Shown: positions 44,772 through 54,748, counted from the stretch's first letter. The stretch: DNA of 64,000 nt from Actinobacillus sp. (GCA_020026055.1 JAHHRA010000003.1:50116-114115), one strand, 5' to 3'. Notes: generated from the sequence alone by a model not told the origin. Made by a program: numbers and translations.

Positions 44772-47700
44772 ATAAACAAATTCTCCAACCCTTCAATAAG
44801 CATTTTGCTTGGTTTGTCAAAAAATACGCCATCTCTCGCCTGCCCTGTCATGCCACGCAAAAATAGATAGATCACGCCACCAAAATCACGATCGTAATCG
44901 TAAGTTGGTAAACGTTGACGTAAATAGCGATGCAAGGCAACGCTATAAATCAAATATTGCCAATCGTAATGTTCGTGTAAAATCGCCTGTTCCAAATGAG
45001 CGAATTGATACGCTTCTTGATTTTTGCCGAGCAAAGTGGATTTGTAATCGACGAGGTAATATTGTCCATCATGTTCAAATACTAAATCAATAAAACCATG
45101 CATCAGTCCTAGAAAATCTTCTGCGACAACGGATTCAGAGTTGAGATGATGATACTGTGCGAGCAGTTGATTGAATTGATGAAAATCACATTTCGTTTTG
45201 ACACGAAAGAAAAATTCTAATTCGTTGAGACGCTGACTCGGGGCAATATCTCGCAAACACAAATTCCCCGCAGGCGTAAATGGAGTTTGCATAATCCGAT
45301 TGAGCCACAACGCCAAACTTTGCAAGGCAAGTTCAGTTTGCGGATCATCGTTCGTTAGCAAGCCAATTTGTTCAGCAAGCGAAAAAAGCCGTTGACGATG
45401 CTCGGCTTGAGCGAGGTCAAGATGAATCTGAAAATTAAATTTACTCAAAAATCGATGCAACGCAATGCCGACACGTTGTCCCGCAGGAAAATCAAAAGGG
45501 GAAAATTTTTCTGGATACGGGGGCGTGATAAGTGCTACGCTTGTCGGTTCGCTAGCTTCTTTTTTTACTTTCTCTACCCATCCAGTCTCATCTATTGATA
45601 GGTTTTCAATGTCATCATCGCGAGCTGCTATTGTATAGTGCGATACAGACATTGGAGTTTGCATGGTGTGAAAAAGATGTTGCGATTTGATTTGCGTGAA
45701 ACTTGTGACTTGCCAATCGTACTCAATTTTTTGAGTAAAATGTGCTACTTGCAACGCTAAATCTGCGTGCGAGGCTTGCGAGGCAAGCGGTTTAGTCGCA
45801 CGAGGCAGTGTTGAAGCATCTTCAATTACGATATTTTTCTGCCCTGCCCGTGTTTGCCAATTCGCTAACAATGGCATCGTTGCAGCTTGTTCGGCGTTAT
45901 CAAACGCCAAATTGCCCCCTGTCAACGCGAACCACAACGCATTCCACATTAAATCCTTTCCTTTGTTTTTGCCGAAAGTCGTCGGCAAGGTCATCGCGAC
46001 CTGATACTTAGCCCGCGTCAACGCCACGTAAAGCAGCCTCATTTCCTCGGCAAGGCTTTCGTGCAAAAAATCGTCGGTGTGCGTTTGGCTGATATCCAAC
46101 TGCACTTGATTTTGTTCAGCATCGTAATAAGTTTGAACACGTGCTGTCGGATTTTTGCAAGATAGCCCAATAAAAGGTAACCACACTAAGTCATACGCCA
46201 ATCCTTTCGATTTGTGAATAGTCACTAATTTGACCAACGCCCGATCGCTTTCTAAACGGATTTCTGCACTTGTTACTTTGTCCCCTTTTTCGCTTAGATT
46301 TTTTTCATACCATCGCACTAATGCCGCTTCGCTTTCGTTGAGTACACTTGCTTGCTGCAAAAGTTCAGCAAGGTGTAGAAAATTAGTGAGATTGCGTTCA
46401 CCCTCGGCGCGCAAAAACTTACGGTGAATCAATTCTTCTTGTTGCATCAATTGGTGCAACATCGGTAGTACGCCTTGACGTTGCCAAACCCGTTGGTAAT
46501 CTAAAAAACGTTGTACCGTCGCTTCCCAACAGCTTTCCTGCTGTTTGATCTCGTCAATTTCGCCAAGTGATAGCCCAAACAGCTCACAACTTAAGGCATT
46601 CAAAATATTTTTTTCGTTTAACGGATGCAGACAAGCTTGCAAAATAAATAATAAATCCTTAGCGAGATCACTGGCGAAAACGTTACTTTTATCCGACACA
46701 TAAACAGAATTAATTCCCTGTTTTGCTAATGCTGTTTTGATCAACTGTGCTTGTTGCTTATTGCGGAGCAACACTGCGATGTGCTTAGGTTGCAAAGGTT
46801 CATTATCGATGTTTGCTTGCTCCTGTTGTGCTTTTTCTAACCATTGGCGAATCGATAACGCACAAGTTTCCGCAAGATCACGTTCGTTAATTTTTTTGTT
46901 CTCGCCTGATTGCAAATAAATACGCACTGCTGGCTCATTTACGCCGCGAAAAACGAAAAAATTTTCCGATTTTGCTGGCGTCACAGGTTGAAATTGGATT
47001 TGCTGATGAAGAAACGGCGATTTGCCAGCTGAGCACGACGCTGAAAAATCAAACAGGCTATTCACTGCTTGAATTAAGCCCGCATTCGAGCGCCAATTTT
47101 GGTCAAGCGTGAATTGGCTTTCGGCACTTTGTGCGGCGTTCAAATACGCAAAAATATCCGCACCACGGAATTTATAAATCGATTGTTTTGGGTCTCCAAT
47201 CATCAAAAATCCCGTTTCTTGCGTCGCCGCCTGCAAATAAATTTGCTTAAAAATAAAATATTGTTGGGCGTCAGTGTCCTGAAATTCATCGATCATCGCA
47301 AATGGGTACTGATGCCGAATCGCCTGTGCCAAGGCTTCACCTTGTTCACCAGCCAAAGCGTTTTCCATTAACCACAACAAATCATCAAAAGATTTTTCGC
47401 GGTGATTGACTTTGTATTCGTGAAGGCGTGCCGTCAGTGCTTGCAAAAAGTGATAGCGCAGCAATTGCTGTTGATGGGTGTGATGGCTAAAAAACGCCTG
47501 CTCCGCGGCGACATAAGCTTCCGCTGGTGCCAAAATAGAATGCTCAAACGGTGCTTTGCCCTTTTTGACCACTTGGCTAGCCGACTGGAGGGTGAAATAT
47601 TTCGCCAACTGTTCGGGTGCCTTTGAAAAGGTTTCAGTTTGTGCCCATTCCGTCACTTTCGCCAGCCCGTTTTGCTTGTTTTTAATGCGCGAAATGTCGG

Positions 47701-48508
47701 CTTCGCGTGCTGCCACTGTCACTTGCAAATCGGCCACGCTCGCCAGCCAGTGCTGTTTGAACGCTTGCTGATGTACAATAAATTGACGCTGGGAATCGGC
47801 TTGATTAGCCAAAAAATCTGCTAACGAGCCTTCATTCTCAGACAGGTTGGTTGCGAGATTTTTGTTAATAAGCGGCTGAATATCCCGCAATAACTCCTCA
47901 GGGTTTTTGGCAACGCTTCGCACGAATTGCACCATCTCTAATGATAATGGATAAAAATATGTCCGCCAAAGCTCACAAGCAAATCGTTTTTTCAACGCCA
48001 ACTCCGCACTCGGCTCTAGCAATTCAATTTCAAACGGCACACCCGAATTGAATGCGTATCGCTTCAGCATTCGCTGACAGAAACCGTGAATAGTGAAAAT
48101 TGCCGCTAAATCAAAATCTTGCTCAGCCAAAGTAAGCTGAGTGATCGCAATCGTCAAACTGGATGTATGAAGCACTTCGTGAATCAAAGTGTGTAAAAAG
48201 GGATCTGCCACAAATAAATCAACATCACCCGTCGCTTCAACCTGTTCAAATGCTTGTTTAGCTTCGTGAATTCGTTCTCGAATACGTCCTTTAAGTTCTT
48301 CCGTTGCCATATTAGTAAACGTCACAACGAGAATTTGATCGACTCGTAATGGCATCGGAAAAGGATTTTCCCCTACTTGCAATAATAATCGTAAGTAAAG
48401 CGAGGCAATGGTATGAGTTTTCCCCGTTCCTGCCGAAGCTTCGATAAGATTAACTTGGTTTAGAGGTAAGTGGATGGGATCTAAAGCATGAAGAGTTTTA
48501 TTTGTCAT
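44765..48508 (-). CDS. recB: Exodeoxyribonuclease V subunit beta (RecB helicase-nuclease)
   Basis: It is the 3'-5' helicase and sole nuclease of RecBCD. The 1247-residue protein has Walker A ASAGTGKT (24-31), QILVVTFTNMATEEL, MIDEFQDTDAQQY, LLYVALTRAKYQVAM and a C-terminal nuclease site with GFIDLVFEHDGQYYLVDYKS. It is somewhat longer than E. coli RecB (1180). Part of the excess is two insertions that look like the dispersed element: a complete 41-bp copy at 46941-46981 (about residues 510-523) and a partial one at 45488-45526 (about residues 995-1007). Confidence 0.95.
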   Translation of the reverse strand: MTNKTLHALDPIHLPLNQVNLIEASAGTGKTHTIASLYLRLLLQVGENPFPMPLRVDQILVVTFTNMATEELKGRIRERIHEAKQAFEQVEATGDVDLFVADPFLHTLIHEVLHTSSLTIAITQLTLAEQDFDLAAIFTIHGFCQRMLKRYAFNSGVPFEIELLEPSAELALKKRFACELWRTYFYPLSLEMVQFVRSVAKNPEELLRDIQPLINKNLATNLSENEGSLADFLANQADSQRQFIVHQQAFKQHWLASVADLQVTVAAREADISRIKNKQNGLAKVTEWAQTETFSKAPEQLAKYFTLQSASQVVKKGKAPFEHSILAPAEAYVAAEQAFFSHHTHQQQLLRYHFLQALTARLHEYKVNHREKSFDDLLWLMENALAGEQGEALAQAIRHQYPFAMIDEFQDTDAQQYFIFKQIYLQAATQETGFLMIGDPKQSIYKFRGADIFAYLNAAQSAESQFTLDQNWRSNAGLIQAVNSLFDFSASCSAGKSPFLHQQIQFQPVTPAKSENFFVFRGVNEPAVRIYLQSGENKKINERDLAETCALSIRQWLEKAQQEQANIDNEPLQPKHIAVLLRNKQQAQLIKTALAKQGINSVYVSDKSNVFASDLAKDLLFILQACLHPLNEKNILNALSCELFGLSLGEIDEIKQQESCWEATVQRFLDYQRVWQRQGVLPMLHQLMQQEELIHRKFLRAEGERNLTNFLHLAELLQQASVLNESEAALVRWYEKNLSEKGDKVTSAEIRLESDRALVKLVTIHKSKGLAYDLVWLPFIGLSCKNPTARVQTYYDAEQNQVQLDISQTHTDDFLHESLAEEMRLLYVALTRAKYQVAMTLPTTFGKNKGKDLMWNALWFALTGGNLAFDNAEQAATMPLLANWQTRAGQKNIVIEDASTLPRATKPLASQASHADLALQVAHFTQKIEYDWQVTSFTQIKSQHLFHTMQTPMSVSHYTIAARDDDIENLSIDETGWVEKVKKEASEPTSVALITPPYPEKFSPFDFPAGQRVGIALHRFLSKFNFQIHLDLAQAEHRQRLFSLAEQIGLLTNDDPQTELALQSLALWLNRIMQTPFTPAGNLCLRDIAPSQRLNELEFFFRVKTKCDFHQFNQLLAQYHHLNSESVVAEDFLGLMHGFIDLVFEHDGQYYLVDYKSTLLGKNQEAYQFAHLEQAILHEHYDWQYLIYSVALHRYLRQRLPTYDYDRDFGGVIYLFLRGMTGQARDGVFFDKPSKMLIEGLENLFIC
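45488..45526. repeat. Partial dispersed element inside recB
   Basis: GGGGAAAATTTTTCTGG and GGGGGCGTG form the core and right end, and the left end is not recognisable. On the recB strand it encodes TPPYPEKFSPFDFP, in step with the peptide from the other coding copies. Confidence 0.55.
46941..46981. repeat. Dispersed 41-bp palindromic element inside recB
   Basis: ACGCC (46941-46945) to GGCGT (46977-46981), 41 bp, core CGAAAAAATTTTCCG. On the recB strand it encodes TPAKSENFFVFRGV in frame. Confidence 0.85.
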
Positions 48509-48590
48509 AGTAGGTGTAGTCGAAATAAAAATGGCTTCATTTTAACAAAATTGACTAATTTGCTCATCACGTTTTTTAAAAAATAAAAAA

Positions 48591-48612
48591 GGAAGCGTCA
48601 CTTCCTCTTTTT
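48591..48612. terminator. Terminator after grxB
   Basis: GGAAG-CGTCA-CTTCC (48591-48605) with an A-run on the left and T-run on the right, between the grxB stop and the recB start. It is short but strong for minus-strand transcripts. Confidence 0.7.
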
Positions 48613-48616
48613 TCAA

Positions 48617-49267
48617 TTAAATTTGATGCTGATAGAACAATGGAATTTTCGTAGCTTTTGCCATTTGTTCAATATAGGTTTTGACACTGGTGGGAAAATG
48701 CAATCCTTTCACACAAGTTAAATTACGTAACATAGGGAAAACGAGGATATCTTCATAAGATAACTCATCGTTGATAGTGTTTTCAGATTTCATTAAACGT
48801 TCAAGCTTAACAAGATCTTGTTCTAAACGTTCAATATATTGAGCTGATTGTTCAATGTTTTCTGCAAAATCTCCTATGCGTTCGCTTTTTTTGTTGACGA
48901 AATATGCAATCGCATTTGTTGTGGCAAATTCATTCAGCCCAATCTGAACACATCTTGGATGCAATAAGCGGTAATAATACCCACCAACTTCAGTACACCA
49001 AGCTTCAATTTGTGGACGTACGTATTCGTCTAAACAAGGTTTATCACCATAATTTTCATCTAAATAACGCACAATATCTAAGCTCTCGCCCATTGCACTG
49101 CCATCTTCTTTAATAAGAATTGGTACCATTTTTTTACCAATCAATGAAATCGGTGTGCTCTCATCATCATTCAATAAAGTAATTTCTTCTACCGTTAAAT
49201 TTTTAAGCCCTACTATCATTCGTGTTCGGACACAGTAAGGACAATGATCGTAAAGGTAAAGCTTCAT
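48617..49267 (-). CDS. grxB: Glutaredoxin 2
   Basis: It is a glutathione-dependent disulfide reductase of the GST-like Grx2 type, active in the cytosol. The 216-residue product begins MKLYLYDHCPYCVRTRM with the dithiol CPYC motif and has an all-helical C-terminal half. KMVPILIKEDG carries the cis-proline, and ESLDIVRYLDE is the glutathione-site segment. The length fits the 215-residue E. coli Grx2. It is the last gene of the pheS-pheT-ihfA strand block, 33 bases after ihfA, with a terminator after it. Confidence 0.94.
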   Translation of the reverse strand: MKLYLYDHCPYCVRTRMIVGLKNLTVEEITLLNDDESTPISLIGKKMVPILIKEDGSAMGESLDIVRYLDENYGDKPCLDEYVRPQIEAWCTEVGGYYYRLLHPRCVQIGLNEFATTNAIAYFVNKKSERIGDFAENIEQSAQYIERLEQDLVKLERLMKSENTINDELSYEDILVFPMLRNLTCVKGLHFPTSVKTYIEQMAKATKIPLFYQHQI

Positions 49268-49300
49268 ATTATGTCTCCATTAAAGAAAAATGGGATTCGC

Positions 49301-49597
49301 TTAATTTTGCGGAATAGTTTTTTCTACACGTTTGCGAAGCTTTTGCCCTGGTTTAAAAACAACGACACGACGAGCTGAAACGGGAACGCTCTCACCTGTT
49401 TTAGGATTTCGCCCAGGTCTTGATGCTTTTTCTCGCAATTCAAAATTACCAAATCCTGATAATTTCACATCGTCACCTTTTTCCAAACAAGTTCGAATTT
49501 CTTCAAAAAAACTTTCTACAAATCTTTTTGCATCATTTTTATCGAATTCAAGTGATTCGACAAGACGGTTTGCAATATCTTGTTTTGTTAAAGTCAT
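49301..49597 (-). CDS. ihfA: Integration host factor subunit alpha
   Basis: It pairs with IhfB to bend DNA sharply at specific sites. The 98-residue HU-family protein shows [43 protein letters not shown] and the DNA-intercalating arm [20 protein letters not shown]. It starts 3 bases after the pheT stop, the classic pheST-ihfA arrangement. Confidence 0.97.
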   Translation of the reverse strand: MTLTKQDIANRLVESLEFDKNDAKRFVESFFEEIRTCLEKGDDVKLSGFGNFELREKASRPGRNPKTGESVPVSARRVVVFKPGQKLRKRVEKTIPQN

Positions 49598-49600
49598 AAT

Positions 49601-51988
49601 TTACTCCCTTAGGTAAGCATTAAAATGAGATGCTAACACATTAATGACAGCGGAAACTACTGCGTTAATATCTTTTTCTTCCAACGTTTTTTGAGTGTCT
49701 TGAATAGTCAAACTCACTGCTAGACTTTTTTTACCTGCACCAAGATTACTGCCTTGATAAACATCAAATAAATTAGCATTGATAAGCTGTTTTCCTCCTG
49801 CTTCATAGCAAGCATTTAAAATTGCTTGTGCAGGAACTGCTTCATCAACAACTAAAGCAAGATCACGCTTATTAGCAGGGAAACGTGAAATTTCTTTTGC
49901 GTTTGGTACATTTTGCTCATTAATCGCAGACCATTTAATTTCAGCAACAATAGGTTTCCCAGTAATGCCTAATATTTGGGCAATTTTAGGATGAAGTGTA
50001 CCAATAAAGCCGATTTCTTCCTCATCTAATAAAATGGCAGCAGACTGTCCTGGATGCAATGCATTGAATGATTTTGCAATAAATTGCAGACGATTGCCAA
50101 CTTTAGTTAAAGCTAAAATATGCTCAAGATCACCTTTTAAATCAAAAAAATCTGCAGTTATATTTTTTTGTGCCCAAGAAATCGGTAAGCGATCGCCACA
50201 AATTAAAGCAGAGATCATCATTTCTTGACGCACGCCATTCTCTGCTTTGATGTCAGGAATGAAACATAATCCTGTTTCAAATAACCGCACACGGTTTTGT
50301 TGACGATTTTGGTTATAAATCAAAGTGTTAAGTAGACCAGACAACAATGATAAACGCATCGCTGACATTTCTTTTGAAATTGGGTTTGGTAGGATTAACG
50401 CCTCTTGATGCGGATGTAACTGGTTTTGAATATCAGGATCAACAAAACTATAAGAAATAATTTCTTGATAATCTGCATCGACAAAAGCTTGACGTAATCG
50501 ATTAAGATCGAAGTCTTTTTCTGGTTTAGCATGGATTTGTAAATGTGCTAACGGTGCATGATTGGGAATACTGTTATAACCATAAATACGTGCTACTTCT
50601 TCGAGCAAATCTTCTTCGATTTGAATATCAAATCGCCAACTTGTTGGCGTCACTTGCCATTCATTATTAGCAAAATTGACTGTAAAACCAAGGCGAGAAA
50701 GAATATCAGTCACAGTCTCTGTTGGAATATGGTGACCAAGTAAACGATCAAGTTTAGTGCGAGTAAGTTTTAACGCCCTTAAATTCGGAAAATTTTTCTC
50801 ATTTTTAACTTCTGTTATCGCCCCTGCTTCACCACCACAGATATCTAGAATCAGTTGAGTGGCAAGTTCCATCATTTGTGCAGTAAAGGCGAAATCGACT
50901 CCACGCTCAAAACGATGAGATGATTCTGTATGCAAACCATATTGCCTCGCTCTACCTGTGATAGCAAGTGGAGCAAAGAAAGCAGCTTCAAGAATGATAT
51001 TTTGAGTTTCTGCAGTAACCGCTGTTTTTTCGCCACCAAAAATACCCGCCAGTGCGATCGGTCCTGTTTGATCCGCGATCACCAATGTATTAGCTTGAAG
51101 ATTGACACTATTACCGTCAAGTAACGTCAATGTTTCACCTTCAGTCGCCATTCGCACTTGAATCGGCTGAGTAACTTTATTGGCATCAAAAGCATGCATT
51201 GGTTGTCCATACGCCAACAGAATATAATTAGTTACATCGACCACGGGATCAATTGTACGAATACCACCGCGACGCAATTTTTCCTGCATCCATAATGGCG
51301 TTTTGGCTTGAAGATTGATGTTTTTTAACATCCTCGCTAAATAGCGTGGACATGCTTCTGATATTTGCACATCTACTGCGACTTGATCCAAAATATCCAC
51401 TTCCGTTGGCGTAATATTCAATGTTGGTAACGATAAACGATTTAATACTGCGATATCTCGTGCAATACCCATAACACTTAAACAATCTGCACGATTTGGT
51501 GTAAGGCTAATGTCAATACTATTGTCATCCAAATCTAAATATGCACGCAAATCTTTACCAACTGGTGCATCCACAGGAAGTTCAATAATACCATCAGCAT
51601 CTATTGCTATCCCAAGTTCGCTAAATGAACACAACATTCCTTCTGAAGGTTGTCCACGTAGTTTTGTTTTTTTGATCTTGAAATCATTCGGTAGCAAAGC
51701 ACCATCAACAGCACAAGCAACTTTTAAACCTTGGCGACAATTCTTTGCACCACAAACAATGTCTAATAGGCGTTCACCACCGACATTAACTTTCGTAATC
51801 TGTAATTTATCCGCATCTGGATGGCGACTACATTCAACAACTTCGCCTACAACAACACCTGAAAAATCACTTGCGACTTTCTCGACACTGTCAACTTCTA
51901 ACCCAAGCATTGTGAGTTGTTCGCATAATCTAGCACTATCAACGGCAGGATTTACCCATTCTCTAAGCCAGTTTTCACTTAATTTCAT
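49601..51988 (-). CDS. pheT: Phenylalanyl-tRNA synthetase subunit beta
   Basis: It forms the alpha2-beta2 synthetase with PheS and edits mischarged Tyr. The 795-residue protein has an N-terminal tRNA-binding (EMAP-like) domain (VVVGEVVECSRHPDADKLQIT), the B3/B4 editing domain with SLTPNRADCLSVMGIARD, a B5 domain, and the C-terminal anticodon-binding FDX-ACB fold (SRFPANKRDLALVVDEAV). E. coli PheT also has 795. A degenerate element (50773-50815, ACGCCC and GGAAAATTTTTC) encodes EVKNEKNFPNLRAL without length change, so it may be a chance likeness. Confidence 0.97.
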   Translation of the reverse strand: MKLSENWLREWVNPAVDSARLCEQLTMLGLEVDSVEKVASDFSGVVVGEVVECSRHPDADKLQITKVNVGGERLLDIVCGAKNCRQGLKVACAVDGALLPNDFKIKKTKLRGQPSEGMLCSFSELGIAIDADGIIELPVDAPVGKDLRAYLDLDDNSIDISLTPNRADCLSVMGIARDIAVLNRLSLPTLNITPTEVDILDQVAVDVQISEACPRYLARMLKNINLQAKTPLWMQEKLRRGGIRTIDPVVDVTNYILLAYGQPMHAFDANKVTQPIQVRMATEGETLTLLDGNSVNLQANTLVIADQTGPIALAGIFGGEKTAVTAETQNIILEAAFFAPLAITGRARQYGLHTESSHRFERGVDFAFTAQMMELATQLILDICGGEAGAITEVKNEKNFPNLRALKLTRTKLDRLLGHHIPTETVTDILSRLGFTVNFANNEWQVTPTSWRFDIQIEEDLLEEVARIYGYNSIPNHAPLAHLQIHAKPEKDFDLNRLRQAFVDADYQEIISYSFVDPDIQNQLHPHQEALILPNPISKEMSAMRLSLLSGLLNTLIYNQNRQQNRVRLFETGLCFIPDIKAENGVRQEMMISALICGDRLPISWAQKNITADFFDLKGDLEHILALTKVGNRLQFIAKSFNALHPGQSAAILLDEEEIGFIGTLHPKIAQILGITGKPIVAEIKWSAINEQNVPNAKEISRFPANKRDLALVVDEAVPAQAILNACYEAGGKQLINANLFDVYQGSNLGAGKKSLAVSLTIQDTQKTLEEKDINAVVSAVINVLASHFNAYLRE

Positions 51989-52020
51989 TGCTTATTCCTT
52001 AAATTCCTTAATTTTCATTC

Positions 52021-52061
52021 ACGCTTCAAAAGTAGAAAATTTTTTCTACTTTTCTTTGCTT
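52021..52061. repeat. Dispersed element variant between pheS and pheT
   Basis: ACGCTTCAAAAGTAGAAAAT and TTTTTCTACTTTTCTTTGC: the AAAAGTAGAAAA and TTTTTCTACTTTT arms are nearly perfect inverted repeats. It lies in the 114-base gap inside the pheS-pheT operon, where a hairpin could affect the subunit ratio. Confidence 0.6.
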
Positions 52062-52102
52062 GTCTTTTGAGGTCCTAGGATTATTTGAGCGTGTTGTATC
52101 TG

Positions 52103-53092
52103 TTATTTAAATTGTTGCAAAAAACGCAAATCATTTTCAAAAAACGCACGCAAATCAGTTACGTTGTAACGTAGCATTGTGAGTCGTTCAACTCCCATTC
52201 CTACAGCAAAACCTGAATATTCATTTGGATCAATACCCACTTTTTTCAACACATTAGGATGGACCATTCCACAACCTAAAACTTCAAGCCAATTACCGTT
52301 TTTTCCCATCACATCTACTTCGGCAGAAGGCTCAGTGAATGGGAAATAAGATGGACGAAAACGCACTTTGAGATCTTCTTCAAAAAATGCACGTAAGAAG
52401 TCGTGCAACAATCCTTTAAGTTCAGCGAAATTGGCGTTTTTATCTACATATAAAAGTTCGATTTGATGGAACATTGGAGTGTGCGTTTGATCGTAATCGT
52501 TACGATAGACTTTTCCAGGTGCGAGAATTCGGAGTGGTGGTTGTTTTTTCTCCATTGTTCGGATTTGTACTCCTGAAGTTTGAGTACGTAATAACTGTTT
52601 AGGATCAAACCAAAAAGTATCATGATCAGCACGGGCAGGATGATGGGCAGGGATATTAAGGGCATCAAAATTGTAATAATCATTTTCTATTTCAGGACCA
52701 ACTTCTGTAGTAAAACCCAGTTCTGAGAAAAATTGAACAATACGGTTAATCGTCATCGTCACAGGATGCAATCCCCCTAATGCTGTACAGCGACCAGGTA
52801 AACTCACATCAATACTTTCTGCTATTAACTGTGCATGCAAAGCATTTTCTTCCCAAGCTTGTTTTTTAGCATTCAACAAAAACTGCACTTCTTGTTTAGC
52901 TTCATTAATTTTTGCTCCAATTTGTGGGCGTTCAGCGGGATCAACCTCACGTAAACCTTGCATTAATTGAGTAAAATGTCCCTTTTTGCCAAAATATTCC
53001 ACTCGCAGTGCATCAAGCAAATCAAGACGATTTTCTTCTAACGCATTAATTGCATTTTTTGCCTGCTGAGTAATTCCTGCTAGGTTTTTCAT
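52103..53092 (-). CDS. pheS: Phenylalanyl-tRNA synthetase subunit alpha
   Basis: It is the catalytic subunit charging tRNA-Phe. The 329-residue class II synthetase has an N-terminal coiled coil and motif 1 near [20 protein letters not shown]. Motif 2 is [22 protein letters not shown], and motif 3 is [17 protein letters not shown]. coli PheS has 327. No phenylalanine-rich leader peptide of the pheM kind is apparent upstream (53093-53282). One GTTACGTTGTAAC word (52158-52170) encodes LRYNVTD, a naturally conserved segment. Confidence 0.97.
   Translation of the reverse strand: MKNLAGITQQAKNAINALEENRLDLLDALRVEYFGKKGHFTQLMQGLREVDPAERPQIGAKINEAKQEVQFLLNAKKQAWEENALHAQLIAESIDVSLPGRCTALGGLHPVTMTINRIVQFFSELGFTTEVGPEIENDYYNFDALNIPAHHPARADHDTFWFDPKQLLRTQTSGVQIRTMEKKQPPLRILAPGKVYRNDYDQTHTPMFHQIELLYVDKNANFAELKGLLHDFLRAFFEEDLKVRFRPSYFPFTEPSAEVDVMGKNGNWLEVLGCGMVHPNVLKKVGIDPNEYSGFAVGMGVERLTMLRYNVTDLRAFFENDLRFLQQFK
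52158..52170. repeat. GTTACGTTGTAAC 13-mer within pheS
   Basis: Exact reverse-complement copy of GTTACAACGTAAC. It lies in conserved coding sequence, so the protein constraint partly explains it. Confidence 0.55.
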
Positions 53093-53240
53093 ATATCCCT
53101 CATTTCGTAAAACAATATCTTTAAAATTATTGAAGATGATAATATTAACTCATTAAAAAATCACGTCTTTTTTATTTTATTCTTGAGCGATAGTTATATT
53201 TGGTTATTTTGCGAGCGTTATTTTAACGGAATCTAGACAT

Positions 53241-53265
53241 AAAAAAAGTGCTCTTTGAGCACTTT
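53241..53265 (-). terminator. Terminator after cspD
   Basis: AAAGTGCTC (53245-53253) pairs with GAGCACTTT (53257-53265), loop TTT. The A-run at 53241-53247 becomes the T-run on the minus strand, so it ends the cspD transcript. Confidence 0.85.
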
Positions 53266-53282
53266 CAATTGCTAGTTATTTG

Positions 53283-53498
53283 TTATTCTTCATTAACGAT
53301 AGGAATAATCTTTGTTGCGTGACTTCCTTTGTCACCCGCAATCCGCTCAAAAGACACTTTCTGTCCTGCTTTCAATGAACGGTACCCTTCCATATCAATA
53401 GCTGAATAATGCACAAAAATATCTTCATCAGAGCCTTCAGCCGTGATAAAACCAAAACCTTTTGCGTTATTAAACCATTTAACGACACCAACTTCCAT
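53283..53498 (-). CDS. cspD: Cold shock-like protein CspD
   Basis: It is a single-stranded nucleic acid-binding cold shock domain protein of 71 residues. RNP1 is KGFGFIT and RNP2 is DIFVHYS, with GVVKWFNNAKGFGFI at the N-terminus. The SAIDMEGYRSLKAGQKVSFE segment and short acidic tail fit CspD, which in E. coli inhibits replication in slow growth, better than CspA. AGAGGT precedes the ATG. It is monocistronic. Confidence 0.9.
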   Translation of the reverse strand: MEVGVVKWFNNAKGFGFITAEGSDEDIFVHYSAIDMEGYRSLKAGQKVSFERIAGDKGSHATKIIPIVNEE

Positions 53499-53655
53499 AA
53501 TAAACCTCTTGTGGAATTAATATCTGAATTTCACTCAGATAAAAAAATGAATAAAATATTGCCTTACTGTTTAAGACAGATATCATTGTTATAAAATTAA
53601 TTGATTTTTGCAAGATATAATCTCATAACACGATTAAAAATTAGAAGATAATAGA

Positions 53656-54264
53656 TCAGTTTTCTTTTACTTCATGTCGTCCTAAAAATGAATGCATTAA
53701 AGTTGTACCATCGACCATTTCTAGCTCACTGCCAACAGGAATACCGTGAGCAATCCGACTCACTTTTATGTGATACTGATGACACATATCAGCAATATAA
53801 TTTGCAGTAACATCGCCTTCAATCGTTGGATTTGTTGCTAAAATTACTTCTTTAAAATTTTCTTGAGTCAAACGAAGTTGTAATTTATCTAAACCAATTT
53901 CTCGTGGACCAATCCCATCTAATGGAGATAAATGTCCCATCAGCACAAAATATTGTCCTGAAAATTGCCCAGTTTGCTCGATAGCCAAAATGTCTGCTGG
54001 TTGTTCAACAACACATAAAAATCCACTCATTTGGCGGCGTGGATTATTACAAATCACACAGATTTCTTGTTCAGTGAACGTTTGACATTTAACACAATGT
54101 CCTATTTCTGTCATCGCTTTTGCTAAAATTTGGCTAAGTTCTTGTCCAGCAAGCCTGTTACGTTGTAACAAATAATATGCCATTCGCTGTGCAGATTTTG
54201 GACCAACACTTGGTAAATAACGTAATTTTTCAATAAGTTCTTCTAATAAAGGACTAGTTTGCAT
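53656..54264 (-). CDS. recR: Recombination protein RecR
   Basis: It acts with RecO and RecF to load RecA on gaps. The product is 202 residues from the ATG at 54264. It has the helix-hairpin-helix [20 protein letters not shown], a zinc finger with [17 protein letters not shown], and a TOPRIM domain ([14 protein letters not shown] and [17 protein letters not shown]). I prefer 54264 because [10 protein letters not shown] is the family start. The in-frame 54315 Met adds a hydrophobic leader with no match. It lies downstream of ybaB, the usual ybaB-recR pair. Confidence 0.95.
   Translation of the reverse strand: MQTSPLLEELIEKLRYLPSVGPKSAQRMAYYLLQRNRLAGQELSQILAKAMTEIGHCVKCQTFTEQEICVICNNPRRQMSGFLCVVEQPADILAIEQTGQFSGQYFVLMGHLSPLDGIGPREIGLDKLQLRLTQENFKEVILATNPTIEGDVTANYIADMCHQYHIKVSRIAHGIPVGSELEMVDGTTLMHSFLGRHEVKEN
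54157..54169. repeat. GTTACGTTGTAAC 13-mer within recR
   Basis: Exact reverse-complement copy of GTTACAACGTAAC, encoding LLQRN in the helix-hairpin-helix region of recR. Confidence 0.55.
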
Positions 54265-54323
54265 AATCTTAATAATAAAAAAACCGCACGTCACTGCCTG
54301 TAAAACGCACGGCACTACAACAA

Positions 54324-54653
54324 TTAAAAAGGCATTTTAAAACCTGCTGGTAAATTCATACCTGCTGTAATATCTTTCATTTTAGCTTGTTGAAGCTCTT
54401 CAGCACGACGGATAGCATCATTGAATGCAGCTGCAATTAAATCTTCTAACATTTCACGTTCTTCTGTGATTAAAGAAGGATCGATTTCGATACGTCGACA
54501 ATTGTGTGCTCCGTTAATAGTAATTTTTACTAATCCTGCACCAGATTCACCTGTTACTTCAAGTTTTGCGACTTCTTCTTGCATTTTTTGCATACGTTCT
54601 TGCATTTGTTGAGCTTGTTTCATCAAGCCCCCTAAACCACCTTTTCCAAACAT
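54324..54653 (-). CDS. ybaB: Nucleoid-associated protein YbaB/EbfC
   Basis: It is a small dimeric DNA-binding protein of the nucleoid. The 109-residue product begins [20 protein letters not shown], has [32 protein letters not shown], and ends in a Gly/Met-rich tail ([12 protein letters not shown]), all characteristic. It is the first gene of the pair with recR, divergent from topB. Confidence 0.96.
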   Translation of the reverse strand: MFGKGGLGGLMKQAQQMQERMQKMQEEVAKLEVTGESGAGLVKITINGAHNCRRIEIDPSLITEEREMLEDLIAAAFNDAIRRAEELQQAKMKDITAGMNLPAGFKMPF

Positions 54654-54710
54654 AATATTTCTCTAGTCTAGTTAAAAACGGCGAGCATTTTAGCGAAAAA
54701 CTTCAGAATA

Positions 54711-54719
54711 TGCTATAAT
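54711..54719 (+). promoter_or_regulatory. Extended -10 promoter for topB
   Basis: TGCTATAAT matches an extended -10 (TG-N-TATAAT) about 30 bases ahead of the topB ATG. The -35 is poor, as is common for extended -10 promoters. Confidence 0.6.
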
Positions 54720-54748
54720 GTTATCTCTTTTATTTATTGATTTTTATT

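Noticed and set aside
54283..54320. GTGCGGTTTTTTT after ybaB as a Haemophilus-type uptake word.
   Set aside because: It lacks the AA at the start of AAGTGCGGT and is a single near match.
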